Source: Umbilicaria muhlenbergii
Taxonomy: Eukaryota > Ascomycota > Lecanoromycetes > Umbilicariales > Umbilicariaceae
Direction: 5' to 3'
NCBI GenBank assembly: GCA_000611775.1
Contig: KK106982.1
Span: 3,741,858-3,805,857 of the forward strand
Length of the DNA: 64,000 nt
Numbering within the stretch: position 1 is the first letter of the stretch; every line of letters begins with the position of its first letter. The notes under the pieces were generated by a model. That model ran no database searches. It was given only the letters and a program-made list of their open reading frames with translations, and was not told the DNA's origin. The position numbers and the translations under genes are program-made. Positions 1 to 11,900 of this stretch are shown piece by piece.

Positions 1-1
1 A

Positions 2-1962
2 CCAACGACACCACCAACCTATACTATTAAGATTGCAGACTTTGGACTCGCTCGAGAAACCCATTCCAAATCACCTTTCACTACCTATGTCTCAACACGT
101 TGGTACAGAGCTCCGGAGGTACTGCTCCGAGCCGGGGAGTACTCCGCGCCTGTGGACATCTGGGCCATCGGAGCCATGGCTGTTGAGATTGCGACGTTGA
201 AGCCTCTTTTCCCTGGTGGTAACGAGGTCGACCAAGTGTGGAGAGTCTGTGAAATCATGGGAAGTCCAGGCAATTGGTACAACAAATTTGGTGGCAGGGT
301 TGGTGGTGGCGACTGGAGGGAGGGGACTCGTCTGGCCCAGAAGCTGGGATTTTCCTTTCCAAAGGTATGAGCAAGCTACAACACCACGTGAAGTTTGCTA
401 ATAAGTACAAGATGGCCCCACATTCGATGGAGTCCATACTCCAACCTCCGCAATGGCCTACGGAGTTGAGCAACTTTGTTACATGGTGCCTAATGTGGGA
501 TCCCAAGAACCGGCCTACGTCAGCTCAAGCAATGAGCCATGAGTACTTTACCGATGCAACCGACCCTTTACGACCAAAGTCCTCAACATCTCGATTGCTA
601 AGCAGAAAACAATCTGGCTTAGATTACAGAGCACACAAAGATACAAGCGGATCCCCGTCTCTTTCGTCAAAGGCTTCCTGGTTTAGGAAATCACTCATTT
701 CGCGGGAGAGCGCCCCAGCTGTACCACAACATAGCAATGCTTCCCAGACTCTCTCTCCTCGTCCGTCACCAGTGCATTCCAATGTAAGCTCAGAGGCCAA
801 GGCAACGGTCAAGGCACGCCCATTCGCAACTAAGAGAGCCACTTGGACAAACGGAACTACCCCAACAGTCGGAGCGCCGATGCCGATCTTACCGTCGATT
901 CGACCAATTTCCCCATTATCAGACGCAGTAACGGCTCAAGCAAGCAGCAGACTGACGAGCGAAAGTACCATTCAAGGCACGAACATTTCACTGTTCACGG
1001 ACAACAAGACCACCAAAAAGATTGGCCGACAACTGTCCGTCGCCTCGAACGGTAATCACTATGCTGATATTCATCGACAAGAAGCTGAACGAGCGCTGAA
1101 CGGCAACGGAACAGTTGTGTCGCCTACGCATGGCCAAAAGGAAGGATTCTTCTCCCACTTACGAAAGAGAGCACGTAGACTCTCAGGTCGCCACCAGATG
1201 CCACTGTCTCCGAATCTCGATGATGTCGAGGCTAATGCAGGCCGTGGCCCTTGGGCCAGCAATCGTTCCTCTCTAATTCCCGATCCCTACTCAGTCATGG
1301 AAACAGCGTCGAAGGCCGACTTTACCGAACTAGACAAGGCCCTACAGAATGTTCGCTATAGTCTGGAAACTTCAGCTGCGCAACAAAGCCTTGGACAGAA
1401 GCACAGCCAAACAACAAGTCCCAGTGTTTCCACTAATTACAGACAGTACTCATTACCCCACGGTCAAGCTATTCGATCTGTGGAGTCCGCGAGCCCAGGC
1501 ACTGGGATAGGACCGATATCTAGCCGGACAAGACGTGCACTTCAATTGTCAACACATCCAGCACATCGATATGAGACGCCAGACGAGGAAGACGAATTGC
1601 TTGACGAAGCCCTCAATGGTGCTTATGGAGCAGTTGCTGGCGCAGACTCTGGCAAGAGAGCCGAGGATCTATCCAGTCACAGCGGGCTCGAGATCCAAGA
1701 CGTCAAGCGGCAAACGCTTCAGCGGTCTTCCAACAACGCGCTTATGCCAAACCCGTACCCTACGCCCTCACCCTCGGCAAAGAGGAGCGGCACACTCTTC
1801 GACGAGAGCCTAATGGGGGAGCCGGCCACACCCCTGACTATCAAAAAGCAACGCTCTCAGGAAGACAATGGCCCGGAGTGGCCCACACCACCCTATGAGG
1901 AGCATGGATGGGCTGCAGCAGCTGCTGCAGACATTTTTGCTGCTGGCTCCATCTATCAATGA
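2..1962 (+). CDS. Ime2-like serine/threonine protein kinase, 3' part (5' end off window)
   Basis: This is a protein kinase of the Ime2/CrkII (RCK, MAK-like) family, which controls meiosis or sexual development and light response in fungi. The window opens inside the catalytic domain. The DFG motif is in 'IKIADFGLARET', followed by a TxY-type activation loop (TTY) and 'RWYRAPE'. The substrate-lobe motif 'DIWAIGAMAVE' and the closing 'MWDPKNRPTSAQAMSHEYF' follow. After the kinase domain comes a Ser/Thr/Pro-rich tail of about 420 residues ending in an Ala-rich stretch, 'PTPPYEEHGWAAAAAADIF', as in other filamentous-fungal Ime2 homologues. One 47-nt intron at 365-411 joins in phase 0 (FPK to MAPHS). 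About 637 residues are visible; the N-lobe with the glycine loop and catalytic Lys lies upstream of position 1. The family call is firm, the exact orthologue less so. Confidence 0.85.
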
Positions 1963-2888
1963 TCGATCATCAGAGATCTCACAACCTGCCAACACATATT
2001 TCAACCATCTGTACAACATATCAACGAATCGCTAGCCACATGTCTTCGATGCAGCTTTGCACAGGCTATTCACCAAATTAGATTTTCTACTGTTTCGTCT
2101 GCGGACCGTCTGGCACGGTTCCAGTAATCACTCGTTGTACGCCAATTCGAGTTGAGATACGATATCTGTCCGAATATTCATCTCCTCAGCAAATTTTATG
2201 CACCAAAATCTAATCTTACTCGCTTTTTTTGCTCTACTTACCGCGTCATACCCCAGTGGCCGTCAATAGACTTTACAGGCCTCGCGTTGCTACTTTGCGT
2301 CACCTGATACAATCATCTTCTTAAACCTACGAGCTCTGGCTTATAAATTTCCATCCCTGTTACAGCCTTTTCATTACCATTTTCTCGCCACATTCGCTCC
2401 AGCTACATAGCTCGATTTCTTTATTGTCCTCGGGAGGATGTACGATAGGACCGTGGGTCACGCGATCACTACGTTTGCGAAAGGGATGGGATTATTTCCT
2501 AGCGGATTACTCACGGCCACACTTTGCGCCTTGTATATAAAATCGAACTCGTTTCAATCCCAAGACTTTGCTGTATTTATAGAGGCGGCTTGATGGAACT
2601 GAAATGATCCGTCAAAGATATCTCACTTTCCAAACATCGTTGTAGGCACGCGTAGATGTATCAATTGATTCGAGACAACTTTATCGGTGGAATACCACAA
2701 ATTTAGTACGTCTTGAACTTACGCACATGTGATAGCCCACGACTCATCATAAAAGTCCTTGAATTCAACCACGCCAAGAGCATTCCCCATAACCCGATCA
2801 ACCACCTCCAACTCCCAAGAAATCGCCTCTCCATTCCTACGAACCAAACTCATGCCCTAACCCCCCCCCAAACTCTTCCGCCGCATCA
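1963..2888. other. Intergenic: 3' flank of the kinase gene and promoter side of RRP42
   Basis: No coding potential is evident on either strand. A TATA-like run (tatataaaa) sits near 2534-2542, about 350 bases before the RRP42 start codon. The final 150 bases before that ATG are C/T- and C/A-rich, as is common for fungal leaders. Confidence 0.5.
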
Positions 2889-4150
2889 ATGGCCCCCTCA
2901 ACAGCAGCACAAACCCTCCTCTCCCCCGCCGAGCTCTCCTACCTGCACGCCTCCCTCTCCCTCCACCCCCCCATCCGCTCCGACGCCCGCTCACCCACGC
3001 AATTCCGCCCTCTGATCGCCGAAACAGATATCCTACCCGGCACGAACGGCAGCGCGCGCATCTGTTTCGCGGATGGCACGGAGGCGATCGTGGGCGTGAA
3101 GGCTGAGGTCGAGATGTCGCGGGAAAGATACAACGAGGGCGGGGAGTTGGGAGAAAGGAGTTTGGGTGTGGGTGGGGGGGATGAGGGGCTGGATATGGGG
3201 GAGGAGGAAGAAGGAGAGGGAGGGGGAAGGAGAGGGGGAGGGAAGGGGAGGGGAGAGGACGGGTGGGTGGAGATGACGGTTGAGATTCCTGGGTACAGAG
3301 ACGACGACGCGCTGCCGGTGTTTTTGGCGGCGATGCTGAATGAAGCGTTGGTGGCGACGGGGGAGCTGAAGGATCGGTTGTGGATTAATCGGAGGTTTCA
3401 TTGGAGGTTGTTTATAGATGTGAGATTTGCCCCGTCTCCCTCTCCCTCTTCCTTTATAATACATGGCCCCCTCTTATCTGCCATTATTTCCTGTGCATCC
3501 TCCGCTAAACCCCCCTTTATCTACAGATCCTCCTCCTCTCCCCCCCCCTCTCCTATCCGCTCCCCCTCCTCTCCCTAACAACCCACCTCGCCCTCCTGTG
3601 CACGCGCCTTCCCCGCCTGAAATCAGAAGCAGACGAAGACCCGCTCTTCGACGACGATTGGGATGCCTCGCTGTATCTCTATCCGCGCTCCTCTACCTCA
3701 GAAACCGCTCTGCCGCAAGATCGGCCGCCCGTAACGCTCCTTGTCATAGCCGTCGGCGACAACGTCCTCTTCGATCCCACGAAGGAAGAACTCGCCGTCG
3801 CGGACGCTGTGTTGGCTGTCTCGATTGGCGCGTCACGAGTTGCGGGAGCGGCAGCAGGGGATGGCGAAGGAGAGAGGGGAAGTGTGGTTAGGGTGCTAGG
3901 TATCCGGACGATCGATCCGCCGTCGAGGCTTACGCCGGCGGGGGTGCCGGATGCGGTTAATTCGGCTACGGGGGGGAGTGCTGGGGTTAAGAGCGGGCAG
4001 GCGGATGAAGAGACGGAGCAGGGGGTATGGAGAGCGCCGAGGGGGGGGATGAAGAGGGGGGTTGTGGGGAGGGTGGTGAAGATGGTGGTGGAGAGGGGAG
4101 GGGTAGGCGAGGAGGTGTTGGGGGGTTTGGAGGGGGTGGATGTTGGGTAG
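2889..4150 (+). CDS. RRP42: Exosome complex subunit RRP42 (RNase PH-like)
   Basis: This is a predicted core-ring subunit of the RNA exosome, which acts in 3'-5' processing and decay of rRNA and other RNAs in nucleus and cytoplasm. The N-terminus 'LSPAELSYLHASLSLHPPIR' with 'SDARSPTQFRPL' and 'NGSARICFADGTEAIVGVKA' matches the RNase PH fold of the RRP42/RRP45 group. The C-terminal half has 'DNVLFDPTKEELAVADAVLA', typical of RRP42. The two exons are 2889-3419 and 3527-4150. The 107-nt intron is pyrimidine-rich and joins in phase 0, giving 384 residues. That is longer than the usual 270-300, because of a Gly/Glu/Arg-rich insert at about residues 95-125 encoded by a pure purine tract, and a Gly-rich C-terminal region. 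Like other eukaryotic ring subunits it is probably catalytically inactive (family knowledge). RRP45 is the main alternative. Confidence 0.8.
3197..3259 (+). repeat. 63-nt pure purine tract inside the RRP42 coding exon
   Basis: Every base from 3197 to 3259 is A or G, with many GGGG and GAG runs. It encodes a low-complexity Glu/Gly/Arg segment. Such tracts can form triplex or G-quadruplex structures. Confidence 0.85.
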
Positions 4151-4486
4151 GAGAGAGGGGGTTCGATGGTGTCTGTCTATACCCGATTTATGTTTCATGG
4201 GTACTTTTACCCTGAAATTATTGCGGGAGGATCTACTTAGAGTCTCTTGAGAAGAAGTTGGTTCTCAGGGAAGTGTGTCGTTTGTACATATGGCATAGCA
4301 TAGCGAGGCGTAGAATGTCACAAGTATCAAGAGTAGAAATATTGATACACTTCGACATTGGCTTAGAAAGCCTACAAGACTTCTTGTGCATCTCCGCTCG
4401 TGTATCAAGCAGGAAAGGTTTTCACAGCTTGAACCAACAGTCACTACCGGATGTCTGGTGATTCGTTGATCTCATTAAGCTGCTCT
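4151..4486. other. Convergent intergenic region
   Basis: This lies between the 3' ends of RRP42 (+) and the F-box-like gene (-). I see no gene-like sequence; short open stretches here have no recognisable protein content. Confidence 0.5.
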
Positions 4487-5863
4487 TTATCCTCGGAAGC
4501 AATCCGAAAACTCTGGGTCTAACAAAGGGCACTCCAAACCCTCTTCAATGAAATACCTCGTTAGTGCCTTTCTCAAGAAGATCTCCTTATATCCCCAAAA
4601 GTCCTTGCGGTTCAATGACCAATGCTGTATTGGCCCAGTGGAGCACAGCGTTCCACTAATGTTGAAATGTTCCAGTGATACAATCTGCCGCATCCGCTGA
4701 AGGGTTGATATCCAGTCACCGTCGCTCAGTGTGATTGTGTCTAAGGAAACCCGTTTCAGTGTGCCTGTATGCCTTTCGAAGAACTCCAGCAGTTGTTCCT
4801 CGGAAGCCAATATGGAGCTGAATCCTACCGTCTCTAGATTAGACCAAATATGTTCACCGACTAACTGGGTCAGCTCGGCTGGATAGGTGCCGACTGGGTA
4901 ACTGTGGTCAAACAGCACTTCAAGTCTGTTGAGTTCCGGGGCAGTTGTCACAAACTCCCGGAGGCGTCCACTTTTGAGATAGTCGAGGCACTCCGCGGCC
5001 TCTTGCTCATCGTGGCCGGTAGACAACCAAAACGATAGGGTCTTTAAATGCCGTATAGTATTCTTCATCCTAGCGAAGACGGAATCGTCTGCGGCGATGA
5101 ATCGCCAACCTATGACGCTAGCGTCTAAGTCTTCGAGCCTGGTCTTCGCAAAGTCCGCGCCCAGGAGCAGCTTGGTGAGAAAGCGATAACCGGTGCAATC
5201 GGCATGCCACTCGTAACTAGCCGGTCGCATAAGTGCAGAGTTGAAGAGCCTCATGATCGTAGATGTTGGTATACTCTCATAATTCCCCATACGAAATTTG
5301 ATGGACGTCAGGCGAGGAAGGCGGGACATTGCCTCGCGGAAGAGCGTCTCGTCATCGTCCATCATGCGCTGCATCTCGAACAAGCGATGATAGTTTTTCC
5401 ACCCCTCAGCCAACTCATCACTGGAATACTGATGACGTGGCTGTCGCATTATCTTCTTTAACGCTCTCATATATGCCCGTTTCTCACGGTCACTAACTGT
5501 AGCACCTGATGGACGTTTCAGGAATTCGTAGTGGCGTCGAACGATACGTCGTTCCCATTCTTCCATTGTGGCAAAGTAGGGAAGCATATCCGCCTCATGG
5601 AAGAGGGACGTGACAGAGTGGCTGTATACGGGGTGCTTCGATATTGACTCAAGACGCTCAAGACTGTCTGGGTGGAACATAGTATGGATCTCGCGGAGCA
5701 TATATTGCTGCCCGACAGTAGCGAATGACTTGGAAACGAGACGGAAGCTCCCCACGTCAGGTGTACTCAAGTGGCAGCATACTGCATGCACTAGCTCTAA
5801 GGGCAGACGTTCCATCGAGAACGGCTGGGACTGTAATGGAGAAGGGCGGATTTGGCTGAGCAC
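4487..5863 (-). CDS. F-box-like domain protein
   Basis: Single-exon gene of 458 residues. Residues about 17-65 carry an F-box-like motif: 'MERLPLELVHAVCCHLS' then 'TPDVGSFRLVSKSFATVG'. In this family that segment binds Skp1 and so links targets to an SCF ubiquitin ligase. The rest is a long region of helical and leucine-containing stretches without a nameable repeat, as in many lineage-expanded fungal F-box proteins whose targets are unknown. A second in-frame Met at residue 17, directly before the F-box, could be the true start. The protein ends in an acidic/hydrophobic tail ('LECPLLDPEFSDCF'). Its neighbours do not suggest a pathway. The domain call rests on the motif alone. Confidence 0.75.
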   Translation of the reverse strand: MLSQIRPSPLQSQPFSMERLPLELVHAVCCHLSTPDVGSFRLVSKSFATVGQQYMLREIHTMFHPDSLERLESISKHPVYSHSVTSLFHEADMLPYFATMEEWERRIVRRHYEFLKRPSGATVSDREKRAYMRALKKIMRQPRHQYSSDELAEGWKNYHRLFEMQRMMDDDETLFREAMSRLPRLTSIKFRMGNYESIPTSTIMRLFNSALMRPASYEWHADCTGYRFLTKLLLGADFAKTRLEDLDASVIGWRFIAADDSVFARMKNTIRHLKTLSFWLSTGHDEQEAAECLDYLKSGRLREFVTTAPELNRLEVLFDHSYPVGTYPAELTQLVGEHIWSNLETVGFSSILASEEQLLEFFERHTGTLKRVSLDTITLSDGDWISTLQRMRQIVSLEHFNISGTLCSTGPIQHWSLNRKDFWGYKEIFLRKALTRYFIEEGLECPLLDPEFSDCFRG

Positions 5864-6342
5864 AAGAAGCTCAATCGATTGGCAACGTGTAGAGCTTAAT
5901 TGAGAAACGCAGATTCAATATAAACACGCTAGGTTCAATCAAGCAACATTGGACCTTTGGCCTGTTTCAATGATGAAGTTGAAAAGGGTTGAATCTTTGA
6001 AGAAACGCAACGGCAGATCTGTAACCAAATTGACGTTAGCGGCAAGGGTTGGCACTCAGCCCTATTGGTTCATTCGAGTTTACTCAAGCAAGCTACGATG
6101 ACATGTCTGCTCCCTGCCCAAATCCCGTGTTTTCTGGGGCACAATAATACGCAAAGAATTAAGGTATGACATGCATTATTTACAGTTCGCATTCGGTATA
6201 CAGAGTTCTATATAAAGCCCTCCAGTGTCTCCGAGCAGCCCGTCGACGATGAACGCCGTATCCGCAGTCCAAATGTCCAATAAGCCCCTGTGACCGTGCG
6301 CAACCATATATCTCACAGCGTTGCACACCTATATGCTGTCCA
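5864..6342. other. Intergenic: promoter of the F-box-like gene and 3' flank of the membrane-protein gene
   Basis: No convincing open frame is present. The 130 bases next to the F-box gene are moderately A/T-rich and hold CAAT-like elements ('gcaacattgg', 'attgg'). Nothing else stands out. Confidence 0.45.
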
Positions 6343-8184
6343 TCAGTCAAACCACCTACTCCATCCTTCGCCTCTCCTCTGTTCCGTACCCGCGAACCCC
6401 TTCTCCTCCTCCTCCCATTTCTGCCTCTCCACCCTCTCCCTCGCTGCATACGCCCGAACGAATCTCCAAGCCTCCGTGTCGGCCATATTCCATGCCTCCA
6501 GCACTTCTCTGATCCCAACCTTTGCTCCTCTCTTGTCCAACAACTCTCTCGCGGCCGTCAACCGCTTCTGTTCATTCGCGAGCTCTTGCTGGTTGGGAAG
6601 TGGGATATGTGCTTCAGATGCTGGAGGGTTGGGAACCGGTATCTCGTGCGGGGCTTCGTCCTTATCTCCGCGAGGTAGCGGGAAGCCAAAGTGCCAGTCA
6701 AGATTCGAAGTGGTCAGGTTTCGCTCGGCGGTGAACCAGAGGCTATGCGATTCGCCCCACTCGCTAGCCACGCTTTCTTTGAATTTTACAATGCGAGCGG
6801 GGCCGGATACGTCTTTCCCAAGCAACTCGTTCGTCACCGCCAGCAGCCAAGGATCGCGTATTGTCTCCCGGCGGACCTGACGAGTTGTGATGTCGGAGTT
6901 CTGGACGAGGAGGGTGGCTAGTGTGTATGGATGGGGGATCGTCCCAATAGTGTAAAGATCTGAGGTGTTGCGGAAGACTGAAGGTGTGGTGATGAGCATG
7001 GGTTTATCCCGGCTGCACGGCTGGCATTTTGGACGGTTGGGCGGACATGAAGACGGAATAGGACTCTTAGGGCAGCGAGTGAGCGAAGTAGCAAGAGAGA
7101 GACCGGAAGATATGAGCGCCGTCGAATGAAGAGGAAGGGGCTTGAGCACCGCAATGCCAGAGGGAAAGTTGTTTTGGAAGGTCGTGTGTAGGTGGGAGGT
7201 TATCAATTCTGCAAGCGAAGTGAACCCAAGGGCATGCGATTCAAGGAGCTTGTCAGCCACCTGTTTGTATTGAGTAGATATAGTGGGAGAGTCGTAGAAG
7301 GCGATGGCGGTAGGGACTGCATCAACGGTAAAGATAGTAGGGTCTGCGGCTTCTAAGAAAGATTTGGAGTCTTCAAGTGCGGGGGACTTTATGGTCTGAG
7401 TGAGGACCGAGTTGATGGCGACATAGTCGGCGGAGAAGAGACCGCTTTTGAAGCTTTCGTAGCGGGTGAGTTTCGGGTAGGACCCTCGCCGTAAGTAAGA
7501 CAATAGATTATCGTCATAAGGACCCATTGGCAGCACTAGCCAATTCGCGAGTATCCCAGTTCCCATGTGACCCCATGCCAACCACCTCAACAGATCCGAT
7601 TCGAGCTCAGGAGATAGGTGCTTGGCCTGGAGACTCTCGTACAACGGGTTGTTCATGGCTTCGGCTTTCCCTAGTACAACGGGGCGGAATCCTTGAGCCC
7701 ACCACGCTCGTCTCCATATCAGCAACAACTCATTCTCTGCCTCTTTTGTCGCCGCATCTTTCTCTTTCGTTGTATCATAGAATGTGTATATAGGAGGCCT
7801 AGTTCTTAGCGGTGGAAGGACAGACCGAGTTTCGTCGAGCGTGATTGATGATGAGAACGGGTTGAGCCACTTCCAGTCACTGAACCACTTGGCCTCTCCG
7901 CTTGTACTGTTCGCTTGCTGTGGCGGCGGCTTATGTGCTGCCTGTCGGAATGGATTGTGTATGTTCGGGACTCCCAACTTGGGTATCTTTGGCCTGTGAA
8001 CATGCCGTGCCGCGTCCTTGGCGCTGTCGGATAGCTGTGCGACTGAAGGTACAGAAGGCACCGAAGACGATGAGAAGATTACGAGTAAGAGTGTAATGAA
8101 TAGAACCACAGCGGCAATCCTCAAGTATTGCTTTCTTGCTGGCCTCTGGGCCGGGTATGCCTCGGATTGGCCTCTCCTATGCAT
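6343..8184 (-). CDS. Type II membrane protein of unknown function, conserved fungal type
   Basis: Single exon, 613 residues. A short basic cytoplasmic N-terminus (residues 1-22) is followed by one hydrophobic anchor at about 23-42 ('YLRIAAVVLFITLLLVIF'), then a Ser/Pro/Lys-rich stem and a large domain. This is the layout of Golgi or ER type II proteins such as glycosyltransferases. Segments such as 'LLLIWRRAWWAQGFRPVVLG', 'LLRWLAWGHMGTGILANW' and 'SGLFSADYVAINSVL' look like a structured lumenal domain. N-glycosylation sequons occur near NTSD and NLTT, and a Cys-rich patch (CPKS...CPPNRPKCQPC) lies mid-protein. I do not recognise the family. A glycosyltransferase-like or cell-wall role is a guess from topology only. 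It is divergent from the Lys2-like gene. Confidence 0.7.
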   Translation of the reverse strand: MHRRGQSEAYPAQRPARKQYLRIAAVVLFITLLLVIFSSSSVPSVPSVAQLSDSAKDAARHVHRPKIPKLGVPNIHNPFRQAAHKPPPQQANSTSGEAKWFSDWKWLNPFSSSITLDETRSVLPPLRTRPPIYTFYDTTKEKDAATKEAENELLLIWRRAWWAQGFRPVVLGKAEAMNNPLYESLQAKHLSPELESDLLRWLAWGHMGTGILANWLVLPMGPYDDNLLSYLRRGSYPKLTRYESFKSGLFSADYVAINSVLTQTIKSPALEDSKSFLEAADPTIFTVDAVPTAIAFYDSPTISTQYKQVADKLLESHALGFTSLAELITSHLHTTFQNNFPSGIAVLKPLPLHSTALISSGLSLATSLTRCPKSPIPSSCPPNRPKCQPCSRDKPMLITTPSVFRNTSDLYTIGTIPHPYTLATLLVQNSDITTRQVRRETIRDPWLLAVTNELLGKDVSGPARIVKFKESVASEWGESHSLWFTAERNLTTSNLDWHFGFPLPRGDKDEAPHEIPVPNPPASEAHIPLPNQQELANEQKRLTAARELLDKRGAKVGIREVLEAWNMADTEAWRFVRAYAARERVERQKWEEEEKGFAGTEQRRGEGWSRWFD

Positions 8185-8936
8185 GATGGAAAACCGAGGT
8201 GAGTCGAGGAGGAAAAAGAGAGTAGCTACACGAAGTAGAGCCTGACCGGTCAGCGAGACTCGACGACCTTCGGAAGGTAAGGAAGTGGATACTTTGAGAG
8301 TGCCTGCACTACAGCTATGCGACTTGAGCCAGACGGCCGCCCAGGCGCACTAGCACACCATGCCCGTTCCAAAACAAGCCGCAAAAAGCAGACAGGCTGT
8401 TGCCAGTCTGTTGCCAGTCTGTACTGACACCCCTACGACCTAGCAATCAGCCCCGACAAGCAGGAAGGACCACGTGTTTCCTGGACAAGAGGGCGAGTGC
8501 ACGAGCGTAGGCCGTACCCCTAACATTTGCATCGGCACGGCTATGCCCTGTGCGCGCAGTCAACGTCAGTACACTCGTAGACTTAGAGTAAGCTTTTCCC
8601 CAGGCGGACCCGAGGAGACGAAGGAGACTAACTATTTAGTCTACCCGAGCCAATGATCCCCACAATGTCCAGCCTCCTCAGCCCTCCTCCAAATTCGTCA
8701 CAAAAAGTCCCCTTTCTTATATCCGTCTTCTTGCGCTCGCTATCTGTCGCGGAGCCTTTTGATTTTGTACAATTTGTGTGTCGTTCTTGATTTGATTGAT
8801 TAAGTCTTGCTGGCATTGGTACTGCATCTGCTTGCCTTACTCAGGCAAAGGAGAAATCGTGGGCTTGAAGGTCAAATTAGCGGGAAGGAGTCATAAGTTG
8901 AGCATCTGGCGGCCGCTACTCTCGAGGATAGTCGAG
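8185..8936. promoter_or_regulatory. Bidirectional upstream region between the membrane-protein and Lys2-like genes
   Basis: This separates two divergent starts. It contains a perfect 10-bp palindrome tgaccggtca at 8243-8252 and a short direct repeat of 'tgttgccagtc' near 8398-8420. No frame here encodes the roughly 220-240-residue N-terminal domain of canonical Lys2. An acceptor-like 'cttgccttactcag' near 8832-8845 could belong to a 5'-UTR intron. Regulation is not otherwise readable. Confidence 0.5.
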
Positions 8937-11900
8937 ATGTCGAGTAACGGGGAATGCGGTGCAAAACTTCCTGATCCCACCGTGGATCTCCACTGGTCGG
9001 AGTTTCGAGGAGCAATCCATGATATTTTCGCTGCAAACGCGGAGAGACATCCGGAAAGGCTTTGTGTTGCGGAAACGGCATCAGAGTCATGTCCACGGAG
9101 GGAGTTCACCTATCGCCAAATTCACGAGGGATCCAACCTTCTAGCCCACCATCTTGTAGCCAATGGCGTTCAAAGGGGCGACGTCGTCATGGTCTACGCC
9201 TACCGTGGGGTCGATCTTGTCGTGGCTGTGATGGGTGTGTTGAAAGCCGGTGCTACTTTTTCGGTCATTGATCCAGCCTATCCACCAGATAGACAAATCA
9301 TATACCTGGAAGTAGCTCAGCCGCGCGCCTTGGTCGTTATTGAGAAAGCCACCATTGAGGCCGGAGAACTCTCCAGCAAAGTACGATCATTCATCCAGGA
9401 TCATTTACAGCTGAAGACGGAGGTACCTAGCCTGCGCATAGATGACAAGGCCAATCTGCATGGTGGTATCTTCGAAGGTCATGATATATTCGATTCTCAA
9501 AGAAGTCAGGCTGCAAGGTCACCAGGAGTCTTAGTGGGTCCCGATTCCAACCCTACCTTATCTTTCACCTCCGGTTCCGAGGGGCGACCAAAGGGTGTTC
9601 TGGGTAGGCATTTCTCTCTTGCATACTACTTCCCATGGATGGCCGAACGGTTTGATTTGAGTGAAAATGATCGTTTTACACTTCTAAGTGGTATAGCTCA
9701 TGATCCCGTACAACGGGATATCTTTACCCCATTGTTCCTTGGGGCTCACCTGCTGGTACCTTCTAAAGAGGATATCCAGCACGAGCGATTGGCGGAATGG
9801 ATGCGAGAACATGGGGCTACAGTCACACACTTGACTCCTGCAATGGGCCAGATCCTTGTTGGTGGCGCTACTACAGAATTTCCTGCTCTACACCATGCAT
9901 TCTTTGTTGGAGATATATTGACTAAGAGAGACTGCAATATCTTACGGAACCTGGCTCCAAACGTCAATATTATAAACATGTATGGCACAACGGAGACGCA
10001 ACGAGCCGTAAGCTACTATGAGCTTCCGTCCAGAAGTCGGGACCCGAATTATATGGACCATATGGGCGATATTATACCCGCAGGAAAAGGGATGGTTGAT
10101 GTGCAGCTACTGGTGGTCAATCAAGTCGATAAGACCAAGCTGTGCACTGTTGGCGAGGTCGGTGAAATATACGTTAGAGCAGGAGGCCTCGCCGAAGGCT
10201 ATCTTGGGGATAAGAAGCTGAACGACATGAAGTTTGTCCAAAACTGGTTTGTAGATCCGCAGAAATGGGTTGAGCTGGATCGGAAGAAGGTAGAAGCCCA
10301 ATCTACCAAGGAAGCCTGGCGGGAACTGTACAAGGGCCCCAGAGACAGACTCTACCGTACGGGTGACCTAGGACGGTACACCACGAGTGGCGATGTTGAA
10401 TGCACAGGCCGCGCAGATGATCAGGTCAAGATACGCGGATTCAGGATAGAGCTTGGCGAAATCAACAAGCATCTATCCGGCCACGAGCTCATAAGAGACT
10501 GTATCACTTTGGTTCGAAGAGACAAGGACGAGGAGCCAACTCTTGTCAGTTACATTGTGCCTGAGTTCAAGAGATGGCCACAATGGCTGGACTCCAAGGG
10601 ACTGGAAGATGGCCCGACGGATCAGAGCATGGTGAGCATGCTCAGACGCTTTCGCCCTCTTCGGGATGCGGTTCGCGAGCATCTGAAGGGAAAACTCCCG
10701 TCTTATGCCGTGCCTACAGTCTTCGTTCCGCTCAACAAACTTCCACTCAACCCTAACGGCAAAGTTGACAAACCTGCCTTGCCATTCCCAGATATCGCTG
10801 ACTTCGCTGCTGCCGCTCCCAGAAAATCTTCCATGGCGTGGAATTCACTGTCAGAAACCGAGCGCCTTGTAGCCCAGCTGTGGGGCAATCTGATACCTGA
10901 CTGTAACGCCAGGGCTGTTGGTCCAGATGACTCGTTCTTTGATCTTGGCGGGCACAGTATACTGGCCCAACAGATGCTCTTCACCACCAAGCGGAAGCTC
11001 AATGGAGTTCAAATATCCATGGCATCACTGTTCCGTGATCCTACCCTAAGGGGTTTCGCTGCAGAGATCGATCGGATCAGGAATCCAGACTTGGTGTCTG
11101 CTGGCGCTGATGGACAACTACGTCAGATGAACCGACACGTCAACGGGCAAAAGCATGATGATGAAGACTACGCGGGTGATGCAAGAAGGTTGGCACAGGA
11201 TCTGCCCAAGACTTATCCTTCTCTTCAGACTCTCCCAGCCGACGCGTGTACGGTATTTCTCACTGGGGCCACCGGTTTTCTGGGTGCTTACCTTCTCCGG
11301 GATCTGCTCGAGCGTCAGTCTCCAGCACTCAAAGTCGTTGCGCATGTTCGTGCCAACTCGAACGAAGCTGCCTTCGAGCGGGTGCGTCAATCTTGCAAAG
11401 CTTATGGCATATGGTCGGATGTATGGGTTTCACGTCTGACTTGCGTCTCTGGAAACCTTGGAGACAGTCAGCTGGGTGTTGCAATGGGAACATGGGACGA
11501 GCTATTGAACACCGTGGACGTTATCATCCACAATGGAGCTCAGGTCCACTGGGTCTACCCGTACTCGAAGCTCAAGCCCGCCAATGTGCAGGGAACTCTG
11601 GGTGCTTTACAGCTATGCGCAAGCGGCAAACCCAAGCAATTTGCTTTTGTCAGCTCGACGAGTGTGTTAGATACAGAGTACTACGTAAAGCTTTCTGAAA
11701 AAAGCGTAAAGAGCGGGGGCACCGGCGTGAGCGAAGCAGATGATTTGGAGGGAAGTAGTACCGGTTTGGGCACAGGCTATGGACAGAGCAAATGGGTCAG
11801 TGAGTATCTAGTGCGGGAAGCTGGGAGAAGAGGCTTGAGAGGAACAATCATCCGGCCTGGATACGTCCTTGGTGATTCGAGAACAGGAGGTAAACATCCC

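Noticed and set aside
2713-3015. 100-codon frame overlapping the RRP42 start
   Set aside because: Pro/His-rich, out of frame with the conserved RRP42 sequence, and partly in its leader.
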